Notes under the pieces: generated by a model
What the model was told of the DNA's origin: nothing
The model's input: the letters and a program-made list of their open reading frames with translations, nothing else
The model's database searches: none
Program-made: the position numbers and the translations under genes
Part shown: one piece after another, positions 51,679-59,978 of the stretch
How positions within the stretch are numbered: position 1 is the stretch's first letter
Layout: the number at the start of each line of letters is the position of its first letter
From: Faucicola sp048551375
Lineage (GTDB): Bacteria; Pseudomonadota; Gammaproteobacteria; Pseudomonadales; Moraxellaceae
NCBI RefSeq assembly: GCF_048551375.1
Contig: NZ_JBLYZJ010000006.1
Location: 1-64,000, forward strand
Reading direction: 5' to 3'
Length of the DNA stretch: 64,000 nucleotides

Positions 51679-54273
51679 ATGCAATTCGACAAATTTACCA
51701 ACGCCTTACAATCCGCCGTTCAGCAAGCCCAAAGCCTTGCCGTTGGGCGTGACAACACCAGCATTGAGCCGATTCATCTCCTCTCGATTCTGCTCGGTGA
51801 CGAAAGCAACGCCAACATCTACGAGCAAGCAGGGGCGAACCTTGCGACCCTCAAAACCGAAGTACAAAAATCACTCGACAGCCAAGCCGTGATTGGCACG
51901 CCCACAGGCGAAGTCAATCTTAGTCCAAACTCGGTCAAAGTGCTAAACCTCGCCGAACGCCACGCCCAAAAAGCAGGCGACAACTTTTTGGCAATCGACT
52001 GGGTACTGGTCGCCCTTGCCGAAACAGGCGATACTGCCAAAATCTTGAGCAAAGCAGGGGTAAACGAGCCGAAACTTCGCCAAGTAATCAACTTTATTCG
52101 TGGGGGTGACAAAGTGAACCAACAAAATGCCGAAGACCAACGTGATGCACTTAACAAATACACCATCGACCTCACCGCACGAGCGGAAAGTGGCAAACTT
52201 GACCCTGTGATTGGGCGTGATGACGAGATTCGCCGTACCATTCAAGTATTGTCAAGACGCACCAAAAACAACCCTGTCCTTATCGGTGAACCAGGGGTGG
52301 GTAAAACCGCCATTGTCGAGGGGCTTGCCCAAAAAATCGTCAATGGTGATGTACCCGAAGGACTGCGTAACAAACAAGTGTTGTCGCTTGATTTGGGGGC
52401 ATTGATTGCAGGGGCGAAATTCCGTGGCGAATTTGAAGAACGTCTAAAAGGCGTGTTAAATGATTTGGCAAAATCAGACGGACAAATCATCCTGTTTATT
52501 GACGAAATTCATACCATGGTTGGGGCAGGCAAAGCAGACGGAGCAATGGACGCAGGTAATATGCTAAAACCTGCCCTTGCTCGTGGTGAATTGCACTGTG
52601 TAGGGGCGACTACACTTGATGAGTACCGCCAATATATCGAAAAAGATGCCGCCCTTGAACGCCGTTTTCAAAAAGTCTTGGTCGATGAGCCAAGCGTGGA
52701 AGACACCATTGCGATTTTGCGTGGGCTAAAAGAGCGGTACGAGTTACATCATGGCGTGGATATCCAAGACAGTGCCATTATCGCCGCCGCTCGGATGAGT
52801 AACCGCTATATCACCGACCGTATGTTGCCCGACAAAGCCATCGACTTGATTGACGAGGCTGCCAGCCGTCTAAAAATGGAACTCGATAGCAAGCCAGAGG
52901 CATTGGGCAAACTCGATAGCCGTCTGATTCAGCTAAAAATGCAACGAGAAAGCCTAAAAAATGAAGACGATGCAGGGGCAAAATCGCAGTTGCAATTATT
53001 GGATAATCAAATTGGCGACTTAGAAAAACAATATGCCGATTTGAATGAAGTTTGGCAAGCTGAAAAAGCCCTTGTCAAAGGTAGCCAACAGCTTAAAGAC
53101 GAACTCGACAAAGCCCGTATTGCTTATGACAAAGCCCAACGTGAGGGCGATTATGAAACCATGAGCAAGCTACAATACGAAACCATTCCGCAACTGGAAA
53201 AACGTATCAAAGAGTCGGATTTAGCCGAGCAAAATGGCGATATGAGCAATGTTAAATTGTTGCGTAACAAAGTCACCGAAAACGAAATTGCCGAAGTGGT
53301 GAGTGCCTCGACTGGCATTCCTGTTGCCAAAATGATGCAAGGCGAACGTGAAAAGCTCTTGACTATGGAAAACAAACTGCATGAACGTGTGGTCGGTCAA
53401 GATGAGGCGGTCAAAGCCGTTGCCGATGCGGTACGCCGTAGCCGTGCAGGGCTGTCTGACCCCAATCGTCCAAGCGGTTCGTTCTTATTCCTAGGGCCAA
53501 CAGGCGTGGGTAAAACCGAACTGACCAAATCGCTTGCCAGCTTCTTGTTTGACGATGAAAACGCCATGATTCGCATTGATATGTCAGAATTTATGGAAAA
53601 ACACAGTGTCAGCCGTCTAGTCGGTGCACCTCCAGGGTATGTCGGTTATGAAGAAGGTGGGGTATTGACCGAGGCAGTCCGCCGTAAACCGTATAGCGTG
53701 GTGCTATTTGACGAAGTGGAAAAAGCCCATCCAGACGTGTTTAATATCTTGCTACAAGTGTTGGATGACGGACGTTTGACCGACAGCCAAGGGCGTGTGG
53801 TGGACTTTAAAAATACCGTGATTATCATGACCAGTAACCTTGGCTCAAACCGTATCCAAGAACTCACCCAAGAGGGTGAAAGCTATGCGGTCATCAAAGA
53901 GGCGGTATTGGATTCAGTCAATCAGCATTTCCGCCCAGAATTTATCAACCGTATTGATGAAATCGTGGTGTTCCATCCGCTTGGACAGGCTCAAATGGCA
54001 GGTATTGCCGATATTCAGTTGGCACGTCTGCGTAAACGTTTGCAAGAACGTGAAATGAATATCATGCTGTCGGATGAGGCGATGAGCCAGTTGGTGCAAG
54101 TGGGCTATGACCCTGTGTTTGGGGCAAGACCGCTAAAACGTGCGATTCAGCAAGAAATCGAAAATCCGCTATCGGTGAAACTGTTGGCAGGGGAATTTGT
54201 CGCAGGGGATACCATCAAAGTGGATGTCGATGCTCATAATGAATTGGTGTTTGATAAATTAAGAATGAGTTGA
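51679..54273 (+). CDS. clpB: Disaggregase chaperone ClpB
   Basis: ClpB pulls proteins from aggregates together with DnaK. The 864-residue protein has the N-domain, AAA+ module 1 (Walker A GEPGVGKT, Walker B ILFIDEIHTMVGAG), a coiled-coil middle domain (~400-530), and AAA+ module 2 (GPTGVGKTELTKSLA, VVLFDEVEKAHPDVF). The pore loop GAKFRGEFEERL and the end VFGARPLKRAIQQEIENPL are typical. Ribosome site AAGGAATAAC precedes the ATG. A sigma-32-like promoter and a terminator bound it. Confidence 0.98.
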   Translation: MQFDKFTNALQSAVQQAQSLAVGRDNTSIEPIHLLSILLGDESNANIYEQAGANLATLKTEVQKSLDSQAVIGTPTGEVNLSPNSVKVLNLAERHAQKAGDNFLAIDWVLVALAETGDTAKILSKAGVNEPKLRQVINFIRGGDKVNQQNAEDQRDALNKYTIDLTARAESGKLDPVIGRDDEIRRTIQVLSRRTKNNPVLIGEPGVGKTAIVEGLAQKIVNGDVPEGLRNKQVLSLDLGALIAGAKFRGEFEERLKGVLNDLAKSDGQIILFIDEIHTMVGAGKADGAMDAGNMLKPALARGELHCVGATTLDEYRQYIEKDAALERRFQKVLVDEPSVEDTIAILRGLKERYELHHGVDIQDSAIIAAARMSNRYITDRMLPDKAIDLIDEAASRLKMELDSKPEALGKLDSRLIQLKMQRESLKNEDDAGAKSQLQLLDNQIGDLEKQYADLNEVWQAEKALVKGSQQLKDELDKARIAYDKAQREGDYETMSKLQYETIPQLEKRIKESDLAEQNGDMSNVKLLRNKVTENEIAEVVSASTGIPVAKMMQGEREKLLTMENKLHERVVGQDEAVKAVADAVRRSRAGLSDPNRPSGSFLFLGPTGVGKTELTKSLASFLFDDENAMIRIDMSEFMEKHSVSRLVGAPPGYVGYEEGGVLTEAVRRKPYSVVLFDEVEKAHPDVFNILLQVLDDGRLTDSQGRVVDFKNTVIIMTSNLGSNRIQELTQEGESYAVIKEAVLDSVNQHFRPEFINRIDEIVVFHPLGQAQMAGIADIQLARLRKRLQEREMNIMLSDEAMSQLVQVGYDPVFGARPLKRAIQQEIENPLSVKLLAGEFVAGDTIKVDVDAHNELVFDKLRMS

Positions 54274-54282
54274 TTTTAGCTA

Positions 54283-54316
54283 CAAAAAACCGCTCTCAGA
54301 TGGGGGCGGTTTTTTA
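54283..54316 (+). terminator. Terminator of clpB
   Basis: AAAAAACCGC pairs with GCGGTTTTTT across a short loop, directly after the clpB stop. Confidence 0.85.
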
Positions 54317-54333
54317 TTTTTTACTTTATCATT

Positions 54334-54358
54334 GTACTAGAACATGATATGTTAACTA
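54334..54358 (+). promoter_or_regulatory. TrpR-type operator candidate before the TrpR homologue
   Basis: GTACTAGAACA (54334-54344) matches the half-site GTACTAG of the E. coli trp operator and shares TACTAGAACA with a site before trpE (55957-55966). GTTAACTA (54351-54358) resembles the operator centre GTTAACTAG. It lies 25 bp before the start codon, in place for autoregulation. Confidence 0.55.
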
Positions 54359-54382
54359 CCTTATTTTTTGGAGTGAACATTC

Positions 54383-54670
54383 ATGCCAGCCCAACGCCAG
54401 TCCATTGCTTATGATTATTTAATCAACCTCATTGCCAACACCCAGTCCACCAATCAAATTACCGACATCCTCTCAGCGATTTTAAGTGATAAAGAACAAC
54501 TGGAAATTGCCAACCGTGTGTTAATTTTTGCACTGCTTCAGCAAGGCTTGCCCCAACGTGAAATTGCCGAGCGTCTGGGCGTGGGTATTGCTACCGTGTC
54601 ACGAGGGGCGAAGGCGTATAGCCAACATCAAGTTGCTGAGTTACTACCTAATTTAATTTTAGTTCAGTAA
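54383..54670 (+). CDS. trpR: Trp repressor homologue
   Basis: The 95-residue all-helical protein aligns with TrpR: ILSDKEQLEIANRVLIFALLQQGLPQREIAERLGVGIATVSRG, where E. coli reads ...[20 protein letters not shown]. It should bind operator DNA with tryptophan as corepressor. ATG 54383 follows GGAG. trpE begins 1.3 kb downstream on the same strand, and both genes share an upstream TACTAGAACA motif. Confidence 0.82.
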   Translation: MPAQRQSIAYDYLINLIANTQSTNQITDILSAILSDKEQLEIANRVLIFALLQQGLPQREIAERLGVGIATVSRGAKAYSQHQVAELLPNLILVQ

Positions 54671-54711
54671 AGGTAGATTTGGGATTGCCTACCACTCAAT
54701 AAAATATTAAA

Positions 54712-54793
54712 GCTCTTTCCATATCCAACTTTTGCCACAATATATCGTGGTTAACGCTTTACTCACCCATGCTACTCAGCGGTTTGGAAAGAA
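54712..54793. mobile_element. CTTTCCA-ended MITE, copy 2
   Basis: GCTCTTTCCA at the left and TTTGGAAAGA at the right, with a TCGTGGTTAACGCTTTACTC core, match the copy at 48402 with more decay. It lies between trpR and the solute-binding protein gene. Confidence 0.6.
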
Positions 54794-54961
54794 TTCTATT
54801 AATAAGAATCTTTTTAATTTTTATTCTCTTTTACAACACTTAAAAATAAACTAGTCAGTTCTCTGTTATGCGTTTGATAGATAGTTATTTAAGTATTTAA
54901 AATTGCTATAATTTGCCACCATTTTTTCGTCACTTATTATTTCAAAGTCAAGGGTAATCAC

Positions 54962-55834
54962 ATGAAATTTTCTGCACATCTTAGATTACCTATCGCCATT
55001 GGCTTGACCATGCTTGTTACCAGTTGTAGCCAGCCTCAAAACCAAACCGAAGCACCAAAAAATGAGCATTCAAAACAAGCCTCAAACACGGCTAGCCAAC
55101 CCACATCTGGCTCATCAACGCTAAAGGTCGCTATCACAGGGAATACCCCACCCTTTGCTTTTATGGATGAAAAGGGCAAGCCACAAGGTATTGATATTGA
55201 TATAATTAAGCAAATTGGTGAGTTGGAAGGCTTTGATGTCACCTTCCAAACCCAAAGCTGGAACGGTATGTTTCAACAGGTTGAAACAGGCAAAAGCGAC
55301 TTAGCGGTATCCGGCATTTCATACAGTGATGAACGTAACCAAAAATACGCCCTATCACAATCGTATTTTTACAACCCCACGTCTGCAGTTTATACCCCAA
55401 AAAATAACATCCAATCGGTTAATGATTTAGTGGGCCTAAAAATTGCCGCTGTCGATGGTGGTAAATCACTAAAAATTGCTCAAAGTGCCAAAAATGCCAC
55501 CGTCCTGCAAGAAACCACGCCCTATTTATTATTACAAAAAATCGCTCGTAAAGAAGCAGATGTGGCGATTTATGACCAACCTGTATGGACTTATATGGTC
55601 AAAAATCACCCAGAATATCAGCTTAAAGTCACACCTTTAGAATCTGCTAATGAGCCTAGTACCCAAACTGTGATTTTGATGAAACAAGGCAACACCGAGC
55701 TACAAAGCAAAATCAACGATGGTCTAACCAAACTCAAACAGCAAGGAAAACTCACTGATATTGAGAAAAAATGGATGGGGTCAACCGAAGGCACAACCAC
55801 TGCGACCGCCTCTGTGACTGGCAAGGTATCGTGA
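54962..55834 (+). CDS. Family 3 solute-binding lipoprotein
   Basis: This is a periplasmic binding protein for an amino-acid-type ABC importer. The signal ends in a lipobox (TMLVTSC), so the mature protein is lipid-anchored. A Ser/Thr/Asn-rich spacer follows, then the SBP_bac_3 domain: KVAITGNTPPFAFMDEKGKPQGIDIDI, GKSDLAVSGISYSDERNQ and VADVAIYDQP-like DVAIYDQPVWTYM. No permease or ATPase gene is adjacent, so partners lie elsewhere. Ligand unknown; a place between trpR and trpE does not prove tryptophan. Confidence 0.88.
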   Translation: MKFSAHLRLPIAIGLTMLVTSCSQPQNQTEAPKNEHSKQASNTASQPTSGSSTLKVAITGNTPPFAFMDEKGKPQGIDIDIIKQIGELEGFDVTFQTQSWNGMFQQVETGKSDLAVSGISYSDERNQKYALSQSYFYNPTSAVYTPKNNIQSVNDLVGLKIAAVDGGKSLKIAQSAKNATVLQETTPYLLLQKIARKEADVAIYDQPVWTYMVKNHPEYQLKVTPLESANEPSTQTVILMKQGNTELQSKINDGLTKLKQQGKLTDIEKKWMGSTEGTTTATASVTGKVS

Positions 55835-55846
55835 ATCAAATTCCCA

Positions 55847-55877
55847 ATAGCATGGATTCACGCCATGCTATTTTTTT
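55847..55877 (+). terminator. Terminator of the solute-binding protein gene
   Basis: ATAGCATGG (55847-55855) and CCATGCTAT (55863-55871) form a 9-bp stem followed by seven Ts. Confidence 0.9.
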
Positions 55878-55909
55878 GGCTTATTTTCACCAAACCTTCA
55901 CAAAAAAAA

Positions 55910-55966
55910 TTGCTAAAATACATAAATACCGCTACAATAAATAGTATATTTCAACATACTAGAACA
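55910..55966 (+). promoter_or_regulatory. trpE promoter and putative TrpR operator
   Basis: TTGCTA (55910-55915) and TACAAT (55933-55938) are 17 bp apart. The start of transcription would fall near 55945. It lies within an inverted repeat TAGTAT (55942-55947)...ATACTA (55956-55961), which continues into TACTAGAACA (55957-55966), the decamer shared with the trpR leader. Repressor binding here would block initiation. Confidence 0.6.
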
Positions 55967-55985
55967 CTGAAACAAGCGATTTTTT

Positions 55986-57386
55986 ATGAATCATTTATCC
56001 CCAAACAAACTGCAAATCCCTAGCAAACCCAATCTTATAAAACTCGCCCAAGACATTGATTTTTTTGAGTTATTCAAGCGTATCGAAGCCAAATACGACA
56101 CTTGTTTTTTGCTCGAATCGTTGGGCGAAGACAGCCATATCTCACGCCACCATGCCATTGGTTTTGCCCCTGCCAAGACCATTTTTGCTCGTGACCACCA
56201 TACTTTAGCCATTACCGACAATCACACAGGCGAAACGCTCAACTACCCTTGTGATAACCCTTATCACCTACTCCGTGACATCACGCCACAGCACGTCATC
56301 GCTCGCAATCACACAGGCGGTTTGGTGGGCTTTATGGGCTTTGACAGCATTAACTTTTTTGAGCCAAGCCTTACCGTGCAAAGTAGCGAGCTGTTTGAGC
56401 CGTTTAAATTTGGCGTATATTTAGACGGTTTAAGTTTTGACAAAATGACTGGGGAAATTTTTTATTTTTATTATGATACCCCTGAACAAAGCAACCGCAT
56501 GGACGAGATTAAGGCGTTATTGGACACGCCAACGCCCAATTATGAACGTCCAACGGTCGCATTTTTGGGCGATGGCATGAACAAAGCCCAACACGCCAGC
56601 ACGGTGGCAAAGGTCAAAGAAGACATCAAAGCAGGGCTGATTTTTCAATGTGAAGTGGGCTTTAAATCGCATTATCACATCACAGGCGATAGCTTGCCGA
56701 TTTATGCCAAACTGCGTGAGGTCAATCCGTCACCGCATATGTATTTTGTCAAATTTGGTGAGCAGAAAATCATCGGTGCATCGCCAGAGTTGCTGTTCCG
56801 TCTGCGAAATGGCGAGATGGAAACCTTTCCATTAGCAGGCACAGCCAAACGTGGCAAGGACGAGGCACAAGACCGTCAATTGGCAAGGGCGTTATTGAAT
56901 GACCCCAAAGAAATTGCCGAGCATAATATGTTGGTGGATTTGCACCGCAATGACATTGGGCGTGTGGCACAGTTCGGCACGGTCAAGGTGCGAAATCTCA
57001 TGGATATTAAGCGGTTTTCGCACGTTCAGCATATTTCGAGCGAAATCGTGGGGATTCTTGACCCCAAGCATGATATGTTTACTGCCCTTGCCAGTAATTT
57101 TCCTGCGGGGACGTTGTCGGGTGCGCCTAAGATTGAGGCGATTAAGATTATCAATGAGCTAGAACCCGATGGGCGTGGGGCGTATGGTGGGGCGTTGGGG
57201 CAGTTTTCGTTTAATGGCGATTGTATTTTTGCGATTCCGATTCGGTCGTTGTTTATGAAAGGTGAACAGGCGTATGCTCAGACTTGTGGTGGGAATGTGT
57301 ATGACTCGAATGCTGAGGATGAGTATGAGGAAATCGTGCGGAAATTGTCAGCGATGAAAGTCGTGTTGAGTAATTTTATGGATTAA
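55986..57386 (+). CDS. trpE: Anthranilate synthase component I
   Basis: TrpE makes anthranilate from chorismate, with ammonia from TrpG. The 466-residue protein has the N-terminal LLES motif (CFLLESLGEDSHISRHHAIG), linked with tryptophan feedback in TrpE. The chorismate-binding domain has PLAGTAKRGKDEAQD, EHNMLVDLHRNDIGRV, FSHVQHISSEIVG, FPAGTLSGAPKIEA and EDEYEE. Segments such as FQCEVGFKSHY and TCGGNVYDS depart from the usual forms, so it is a divergent TrpE. PabB is the alternative; the nearby trpR supports TrpE. Confidence 0.85.
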   Translation: MNHLSPNKLQIPSKPNLIKLAQDIDFFELFKRIEAKYDTCFLLESLGEDSHISRHHAIGFAPAKTIFARDHHTLAITDNHTGETLNYPCDNPYHLLRDITPQHVIARNHTGGLVGFMGFDSINFFEPSLTVQSSELFEPFKFGVYLDGLSFDKMTGEIFYFYYDTPEQSNRMDEIKALLDTPTPNYERPTVAFLGDGMNKAQHASTVAKVKEDIKAGLIFQCEVGFKSHYHITGDSLPIYAKLREVNPSPHMYFVKFGEQKIIGASPELLFRLRNGEMETFPLAGTAKRGKDEAQDRQLARALLNDPKEIAEHNMLVDLHRNDIGRVAQFGTVKVRNLMDIKRFSHVQHISSEIVGILDPKHDMFTALASNFPAGTLSGAPKIEAIKIINELEPDGRGAYGGALGQFSFNGDCIFAIPIRSLFMKGEQAYAQTCGGNVYDSNAEDEYEEIVRKLSAMKVVLSNFMD

Positions 57387-57461
57387 AATATTGTAGATTT
57401 TTACCTCATTGAAACTTCTGCTAAAATACACCTATGTTAAAAATAATCAAGGGGAACAAGC

Positions 57462-57830
57462 ATGATACAAGCCAATTTAAACCATATTTCACCGCAAATT
57501 TTACAAAAGTTAAATGCCCTTGCCGTCCAACAGAACATGAGTGTTGAGGTCTATCACGAGCAAGTGCTTGATTTTTGGATAGAATTTGCCAATCGTTGGG
57601 TAAATTTCAATCCTACAGCAAATACAGCCTCACCGCTTAAAGTCCAAGAAGTCTTAACCGAACCCCAATTAACTATTCCAAACTTACAACAAGCGATTGA
57701 TAACACACCAAGTTTTTTACAGCATTTATTAGCGATGCCAGCTATTGAAGGACATGATGATTTATTTGAGCGTAACGATGAAGCAAGGGAAATTGACGTG
57801 GATGATTTAGATTTTGGGGAAACATTGTGA
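57462..57830 (+). CDS. Putative antitoxin partner of the PIN toxin
   Basis: The 122-residue protein has an N-terminal helical region (HISPQILQKLNALAVQQNMSVEVYHEQVLDFW) compatible with a ribbon-helix-helix or similar DNA-binding fold, and an acidic tail (EREIDVDDLDFGETL-like) that could bind the toxin. Its stop overlaps the toxin start by 4 bp (GTGA). Assigned by context; the family is not recognised. Confidence 0.7.
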   Translation: MIQANLNHISPQILQKLNALAVQQNMSVEVYHEQVLDFWIEFANRWVNFNPTANTASPLKVQEVLTEPQLTIPNLQQAIDNTPSFLQHLLAMPAIEGHDDLFERNDEAREIDVDDLDFGETL

Positions 57831-58285
57831 TTTTACCTGTCGAGAGTAAACCGTTTAAACTTGCACAAAATATGTTTCTGCTAGATACCAATGTGATTAG
57901 TGAACTCAAAAAACGACCACCTAATGCAGGCGTAATAAAGTTTTTTGAAAAACTCCAAGAAAGTAAAAAGACCTTTTTTATTAGTGCGATTACACAAGGC
58001 GAATTATTGGCAGGTGTTGAAAAACTGTACCAACGTAATGACATTGAGCAAGCCAAACGCTATGAACAATGGATACATCTTTTTTTGGATACCTATCAAC
58101 CAAATATTTTAGATTTTAACCAAGAATGTGCCAAAGTATGGGCAACCCTCATGGGTAAAAATAATCAAAACCCCATTGATAAACAAATCGGTGCAACGGC
58201 ATTGGTCTATGATTTGACGTTAGTCACTCGCAACATTAAACATTTTAGCGATACGCCTGTACAACTGCTGAACCCTTTTTACTAA
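57827..58285 (+). CDS. VapC-type PIN-domain toxin in the trp cluster
   Basis: The 152-residue protein holds the PIN acidic residues in MFLLDTNVISELKK, AITQGELLAGVEKLY and PIDKQIGATALVYDLTLVTRNIKHF. A GTG at 57827, overlapping the antitoxin stop, is the likely start, giving ~15 residues before the domain; ATG 57872 is the alternative. It stands between trpE and trpG, 17 bp before trpG. Confidence 0.9.
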   Translation: MILPVESKPFKLAQNMFLLDTNVISELKKRPPNAGVIKFFEKLQESKKTFFISAITQGELLAGVEKLYQRNDIEQAKRYEQWIHLFLDTYQPNILDFNQECAKVWATLMGKNNQNPIDKQIGATALVYDLTLVTRNIKHFSDTPVQLLNPFY

Positions 58286-58302
58286 TTGGACATACCTTTA
58301 CC

Positions 58303-58944
58303 ATGAACGTATTAATCATCGACAATTACGACAGCTTTACCTTTAACCTTTACCAATATGTTGGCGAAATTTTATCTGAACAGATTCAGCCATTTAGCGT
58401 TATTGTCAAACGCAACAACGAAATCACCTTAGACCAAGTCAAAGCCATGAACCCAGACCGCATTATCATCTCCCCCGGTCCGGGGTCGCCAGACGATGAA
58501 GCCTATTTTGGTGTGTGCGGACAAGTCATTACCGAAATGGGTAAAACCACACCGTTACTGGGCGTGTGCCTTGGTATGCAGGGAATTGCTCACTTTTTTG
58601 GGGGCAAAGTCGTACGAGCCAAAATCCCCATGCACGGCAAAACCTCACCGATTCGCCATGATGAACAAGGCGTATATCAAGGCTTACCACAAAATATGGA
58701 CATCATGCGGTATCATTCATTGATGGTGGAAGCGGAAAGTTTACCTGACCGTCTTGAAGTCACCAGTATTGTATCGAGTGAGCAGAATCAAGATAAAACC
58801 CTGCGTGAAGCCAGTCTTGCAGGGGATGAAATCATGGGGATTCGCCATAAAGTCTATCCAATTCAAGGCGTGCAGTATCACCCAGAATCCTTTGCTACGG
58901 AAGGGGCGAAACGCTTGCTAAAAAACTTTTTATTGCAAAGTTAA
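58303..58944 (+). CDS. trpG: Anthranilate synthase glutamine amidotransferase
   Basis: TrpG supplies ammonia from glutamine to TrpE; the same class of protein may serve PabB. The 213-residue class I amidotransferase has IDNYDSFTFNLYQYVGE, PGPGSPDDE, the nucleophile in LGVCLGMQG and the His/Glu dyad in QYHPESFATEG. It is separated from trpE by the toxin-antitoxin pair and followed at 9 bp by an unknown gene. Confidence 0.92.
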   Translation: MNVLIIDNYDSFTFNLYQYVGEILSEQIQPFSVIVKRNNEITLDQVKAMNPDRIIISPGPGSPDDEAYFGVCGQVITEMGKTTPLLGVCLGMQGIAHFFGGKVVRAKIPMHGKTSPIRHDEQGVYQGLPQNMDIMRYHSLMVEAESLPDRLEVTSIVSSEQNQDKTLREASLAGDEIMGIRHKVYPIQGVQYHPESFATEGAKRLLKNFLLQS

Positions 58945-58953
58945 GATAAAAAT

Positions 58954-59295
58954 ATGAAACAATTTGAGATTTTTTTAAACGGTTATAAAGTCGGTGATTA
59001 CACCCAAACGGTTTACGATTTTCCAAGTACAATAGGCAATTTTCAACGCCAACCATTGCCTAATGCAGAATTAGAAACGTTACTCAATGCTTATATCAAA
59101 TTTTGCCTTGAAGCAGAAACGATTGGCTCAAACTGTGATTATGGTGAGGCATGGGACGATTATTTTTTTGCCCATGAAAATGAGCATTTATATTTGATTG
59201 ATAAGGCAAAATGGCAAGCCAAACCACCCAATAAAGAGCCTTTTGACATTACCGTTCCGATTTTTTATAGCGAAAATGAAATCATGTTTCGCTAA
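58954..59295 (+). CDS. Conserved-looking protein of unknown function after trpG
   Basis: The 113-residue product (MKQFEIFLNGYKVGDYTQTV...) has no signal peptide or membrane helix. It is rich in aromatic and acidic residues (CDYGEAWDDYFFAHENEHLY). Its ATG lies 9 bp after trpG, so it is probably co-transcribed. No family is recognised. Confidence 0.65.
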   Translation: MKQFEIFLNGYKVGDYTQTVYDFPSTIGNFQRQPLPNAELETLLNAYIKFCLEAETIGSNCDYGEAWDDYFFAHENEHLYLIDKAKWQAKPPNKEPFDITVPIFYSENEIMFR

Positions 59296-59305
59296 ATTTA
59301 TGATT

Positions 59306-59818
59306 TTAAAGCATTAATAAAACCACTGACAAAATCGCCCCTACCCCAACAAATGCCAATCCACGTTTAAAAATCTTGGAACTTGGGGCAAATAAAAAGA
59401 AACTCGACAATACAAAAAACAATAGAGCGACCCCAAATACGATATTTAATCCACCCATACTACCTTTGGATGGTGCTTTGTGAAAATCATTCATTTTCTC
59501 AAGTACCATTGGCAATTTTTTGACCGTATAAACCGTTTCACCAGTCACCGTGTTATATTGTCCATCTCTAAAAAATGCCGTATCCCCTTCACGTTTACCA
59601 AATTCAATGAATTTTAAATGTAACTCTTTCGCCAGTTTTTTCTCATCCAATTGTGGGGCGACTTTGGTGATGATGGTCTTTTCTGATTTTAACAAATCGG
59701 TATCTCGAAATACCAAAATCACACCGCTCAAGGCATACACTAGCATAATCCCTGCCATAAAAAACCCAATATAGCGATGTCCAATTCGCATCCAAATCCG
59801 AAAGTCTTTCATTGTCAT
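59306..59818 (-). CDS. PepSY-associated membrane protein
   Basis: The 170-residue protein has an N-terminal helix (GHRYIGFFMAGIMLVYALSGVIL), a periplasmic PepSY-like part with NTVTGETVYTV, and two C-terminal helices. A His-containing segment (MNDFHKAPSKG) precedes them, typical of this family. Such proteins often act in iron or haem metabolism. ATG 59818 follows GGAGGATT. A Fur box upstream supports iron control. Confidence 0.82.
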   Translation of the reverse strand: MTMKDFRIWMRIGHRYIGFFMAGIMLVYALSGVILVFRDTDLLKSEKTIITKVAPQLDEKKLAKELHLKFIEFGKREGDTAFFRDGQYNTVTGETVYTVKKLPMVLEKMNDFHKAPSKGSMGGLNIVFGVALLFFVLSSFFLFAPSSKIFKRGLAFVGVGAILSVVLLML

Positions 59819-59873
59819 AAACTCAATCCTCCAGTAAAAATTTGTTGCCATTATCCAATATTTTTATGAGAAT

Positions 59874-59892
59874 GTAAATTATAATCATTATC
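59874..59892 (-). promoter_or_regulatory. Fur box upstream of the PepSY gene
   Basis: GTAAATTATAATCATTATC matches the 19-bp Fur consensus GATAATGATAATCATTATC at 16 positions. It lies 56 bp before the PepSY start, where Fur with iron would block transcription. Confidence 0.75.
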
Positions 59893-59918
59893 ATTTAATT
59901 AATTTTTTAGAGGCAAAT

Positions 59919-59950
59919 AAAAACCCCTTCTTGTTGCCAAAAAGGGGGCT
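59919..59950 (-). terminator. Terminator of aqpZ
   Basis: On the minus strand CCCCTTTTTGG...CAAGAAGGGG folds with minor mispairing and is followed by TTTTTATTT. It lies after the aqpZ stop. Confidence 0.7.
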
Positions 59951-59978
59951 TGATAAAAGTTAAAAAAAACTTTAAAGA

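Noticed and set aside
55835..55985. Trp leader peptide and attenuator before trpE
   Set aside because: No short frame with repeated Trp codons and no paired anti-terminator structure was seen; control is better explained by a TrpR site.
55986..57386. Calling the gene pabB instead of trpE
   Set aside because: An LLES motif, a nearby TrpR homologue and linked trpG favour TrpE, although sequence divergence leaves some doubt.
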